This document shows positions 3,662-5,100 of a DNA stretch of 5,100 nucleotides, piece by piece. Below the pieces are notes generated by a model, which saw only the letters and a list, made by a program, of their open reading frames with translations, was not told the DNA's origin and ran no database searches. Positions within the stretch are counted from its first letter, which is position 1, and every line of letters starts with the position of its first letter. The position numbers were made by a program, and so were the translations under genes. This DNA comes from an uncultured Myxococcales bacterium (GTDB lineage: Bacteria > Myxococcota_A > UBA9042). The stretch spans positions 1 to 5,100 of the forward strand of contig CALGHC010000772.1 of NCBI GenBank assembly GCA_937915965.1, in the 5' to 3' direction.

Positions 3662-5100
3662 TCAGGTGCGTGCCACTTCCGCGGCGTCCCGGCGATTGAA
3701 CCACAACGTCTGCGCCACGCTCAGCACCGTATTGACGAAGATGTAGAAGGTCAGACCGCTGGGTAGACCCATCAACATGACGCTGAAGATGACCGGCATG
3801 AACATCATGATCTTGCGCTGCGTCGGGTCGCCCCCTGCGGCAGGCGTGAGCTTCTGCTGCAGGAACATAACGGCACCCAAGGCGACCGGCAGGACATAGT
3901 AGGGGTCCTTCTGCGTCAGGTCGCCGATCCAACCAAAGAGCGGTTGGTTATAGAGTTCGACTGACGAGTAGATCGTCCGGTACAGCGCGATGTAGACGGG
4001 CATCTGGACGAACATGGGCAGGCAGCCACCCAGAGGGTTGGCGCCGTGCTGCTTGTACAGAGCGAAGGTCGCCTTGTTCAGCTCCTGCGGGTCGGCCTTC
4101 TCTTCGCCCTTGCGCTGCGCTTCCTCCTCGAGGCGCTTCTTGAGCCGATCGATCTCCGGCTTGAGCTGCTGCATCTTGCGCATGCTCTTCATGCTCTTGC
4201 CGGTGATCGGCCACAAAATGGCCTTGACCAACATCGTCAGAAGAACGATTGCCACAGGCCACGAGCCGGTCGCGCCCTGAGCGAACTTCAGCACCAACAG
4301 CAGCGGCCGCCCGATGAATCCAAACCAGCCAAAATCGATCGCCTCATCGAGCGCGACGCCGGTGTGAACGAGCACATCGATGTCTTTGGGGCCGGTGAAG
4401 ATCTGCAGGTTGTATTGCTTGACCTGCCGCTTGCGGATTCGGTCGATGGCCGCGTCGACGGTGGCCCGGTCCAAGCCTTTTCCCTTTGCCGTGATGCGAG
4501 CTCCCTCGATGAACGGGCCGGGGATCGCAGCGGCGATGGGTTGGGCGAGGCCCAGTTGACCAAAGTCGGCGTCGCAGGTCTCGCCGCCCCAATGGCGAGC
4601 GTACCAAGTGGGCACGCAAGCGCCGCTGGCATCGGCCAACGCCTCGCCCTGGGAGCGTACGATCGCCTCGACGACACCGTTGCCCAGGGCCGCTATGCGC
4701 ACAGAGCTGCGCGGGCTGAAGCCATCTTTGGGCAGAGCCGCGAGCAGGAAGTACCGCGATCCCGTCGCCAGCCAATCGGGCCGGCCCGCCGCGCTGCGCT
4801 CCTCGGGATCGGCGTCGACCAACGCCGGTGCGTCAAAGTGGCGGTGCTCACCTGCGGCGTAGAATCCGGCGCCGGCGAGGTCGGGTGGGCCGGAGAGCGC
4901 AGCCAGCATGCCGGTGTCCTGGGTCGCGGGATCCTGATAAGTCGTGACCTGATGCTCGATGGCGAACTCGACGGTACCCGCACCGATGTGCCAGACCTCG
5001 ATCTCCAGACCGAGGCCGTGCTGATCTTCGCCAGAGAGCGTCGCGTATCGCAGCAGCAAGTACAGCGGGCTGTCGTACTCGCTGGGATCGGGCCAGACCA
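3662..5100 (-). CDS. yidC: YidC/OxaA membrane protein insertase (N-terminus beyond window)
   Basis: The frame enters from the right edge and ends at TGA 3664-3662; 478 residues are visible, so only TM1 and the start of the periplasmic domain are missing relative to a Gram-negative YidC of about 550-600 residues. YidC inserts membrane proteins alone or with SecYEG. The visible part starts in the periplasmic P1 domain (to about 4400), with SRYFLLAALPKDG (about 4759-4721) as a family-typical strand. FTGPKDID (about 4399-4376) and the amphipathic DFGWFGF segment lead into TM2 (about 4261-4202). The groove Arg known from E. coli is Lys here (codon 4225-4223, in LVKAILWP). The cytoplasmic C1 hairpin follows, then NPLGGC (about 4039-4022), QMP (4006-3998) and three or more C-terminal hydrophobic segments including GLPSGLTFYIF (about 3769-3737). 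The C1 loop is longer than in E. coli, with a charged stretch EEEAQRKGEE. The sequence ends NRRDAAEVART. jag follows on the same strand. Confidence 0.95.
   Translation of the reverse strand, partial: VWPDPSEYDSPLYLLLRYATLSGEDQHGLGLEIEVWHIGAGTVEFAIEHQVTTYQDPATQDTGMLAALSGPPDLAGAGFYAAGEHRHFDAPALVDADPEERSAAGRPDWLATGSRYFLLAALPKDGFSPRSSVRIAALGNGVVEAIVRSQGEALADASGACVPTWYARHWGGETCDADFGQLGLAQPIAAAIPGPFIEGARITAKGKGLDRATVDAAIDRIRKRQVKQYNLQIFTGPKDIDVLVHTGVALDEAIDFGWFGFIGRPLLLVLKFAQGATGSWPVAIVLLTMLVKAILWPITGKSMKSMRKMQQLKPEIDRLKKRLEEEAQRKGEEKADPQELNKATFALYKQHGANPLGGCLPMFVQMPVYIALYRTIYSSVELYNQPLFGWIGDLTQKDPYYVLPVALGAVMFLQQKLTPAAGGDPTQRKIMMFMPVIFSVMLMGLPSGLTFYIFVNTVLSVAQTLWFNRRDAAEVART

Noticed and set aside
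3142..3746. Plus-strand frames opposite jag rich in Pro/Ser/Ala repeats
   Set aside because: Their repeats are the complement of the in-frame GEA/SEAGARN repeats of jag; jag has recognisable KH and R3H domains.
3624..3932. Upstream extension of jag into the yidC 3' end
   Set aside because: The extra 103 residues overlap yidC and have no Jag similarity; ATG 3623 has a good ribosome-binding site at proper distance.

Overview
The window comes from a GC-rich bacterium. A Hanks-type kinase-fold protein, lipoproteins and a YidC with a large periplasmic domain point to a Gram-negative lineage, most plausibly a deltaproteobacterial relative (Myxococcota/Bradymonadota-like). That placement is inference from style only; there is no rRNA or other diagnostic marker here.

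Layout, left to right. (1) Positions 1-1245, minus strand: the N-terminal 415 residues of a kinase-fold protein that runs off the left edge. It keeps the fold landmarks of a Ser/Thr kinase but lacks the VAIK lysine and the DFG aspartate, so it is probably a pseudokinase, followed by a long Ala/Glu/Arg-rich helical tail. A sigma70-like promoter lies just upstream (1299-1327). (2) Positions 1246-1570: no convincing gene; a short 10-bp direct repeat, GC-rich hairpins and a possible weak terminator. (3) Positions 1571-2005, minus strand: a small VOC/glyoxalase-fold protein. (4) Positions 2006-2161: a divergent promoter region. (5) Positions 2162-2800, plus strand: an unrecognised helical lipoprotein. 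(6) Positions 2791-2869: a 24-bp tandem repeat that starts inside the last codons of the lipoprotein gene and fills the gap between convergent genes. (7) Positions 2886-3623, minus strand: jag/khpB, an RNA-binding KH-R3H protein with an unusual acidic repetitive N-terminus. (8) From 3662 to the right edge, minus strand: yidC, the membrane protein insertase, lacking only its N-terminal part.

The one functional unit that is clear is the yidC-jag pair (38-nt gap, same strand), a conserved arrangement next to the replication origin in many bacteria. The pseudokinase, VOC protein and lipoprotein show no obvious link to it or to each other. I did not find an obvious new multi-gene system. The points most worth a second look are the degenerate kinase, the diverged KH loop and acidic N-terminus of Jag, and the tandem duplication across the lipoprotein stop codon.
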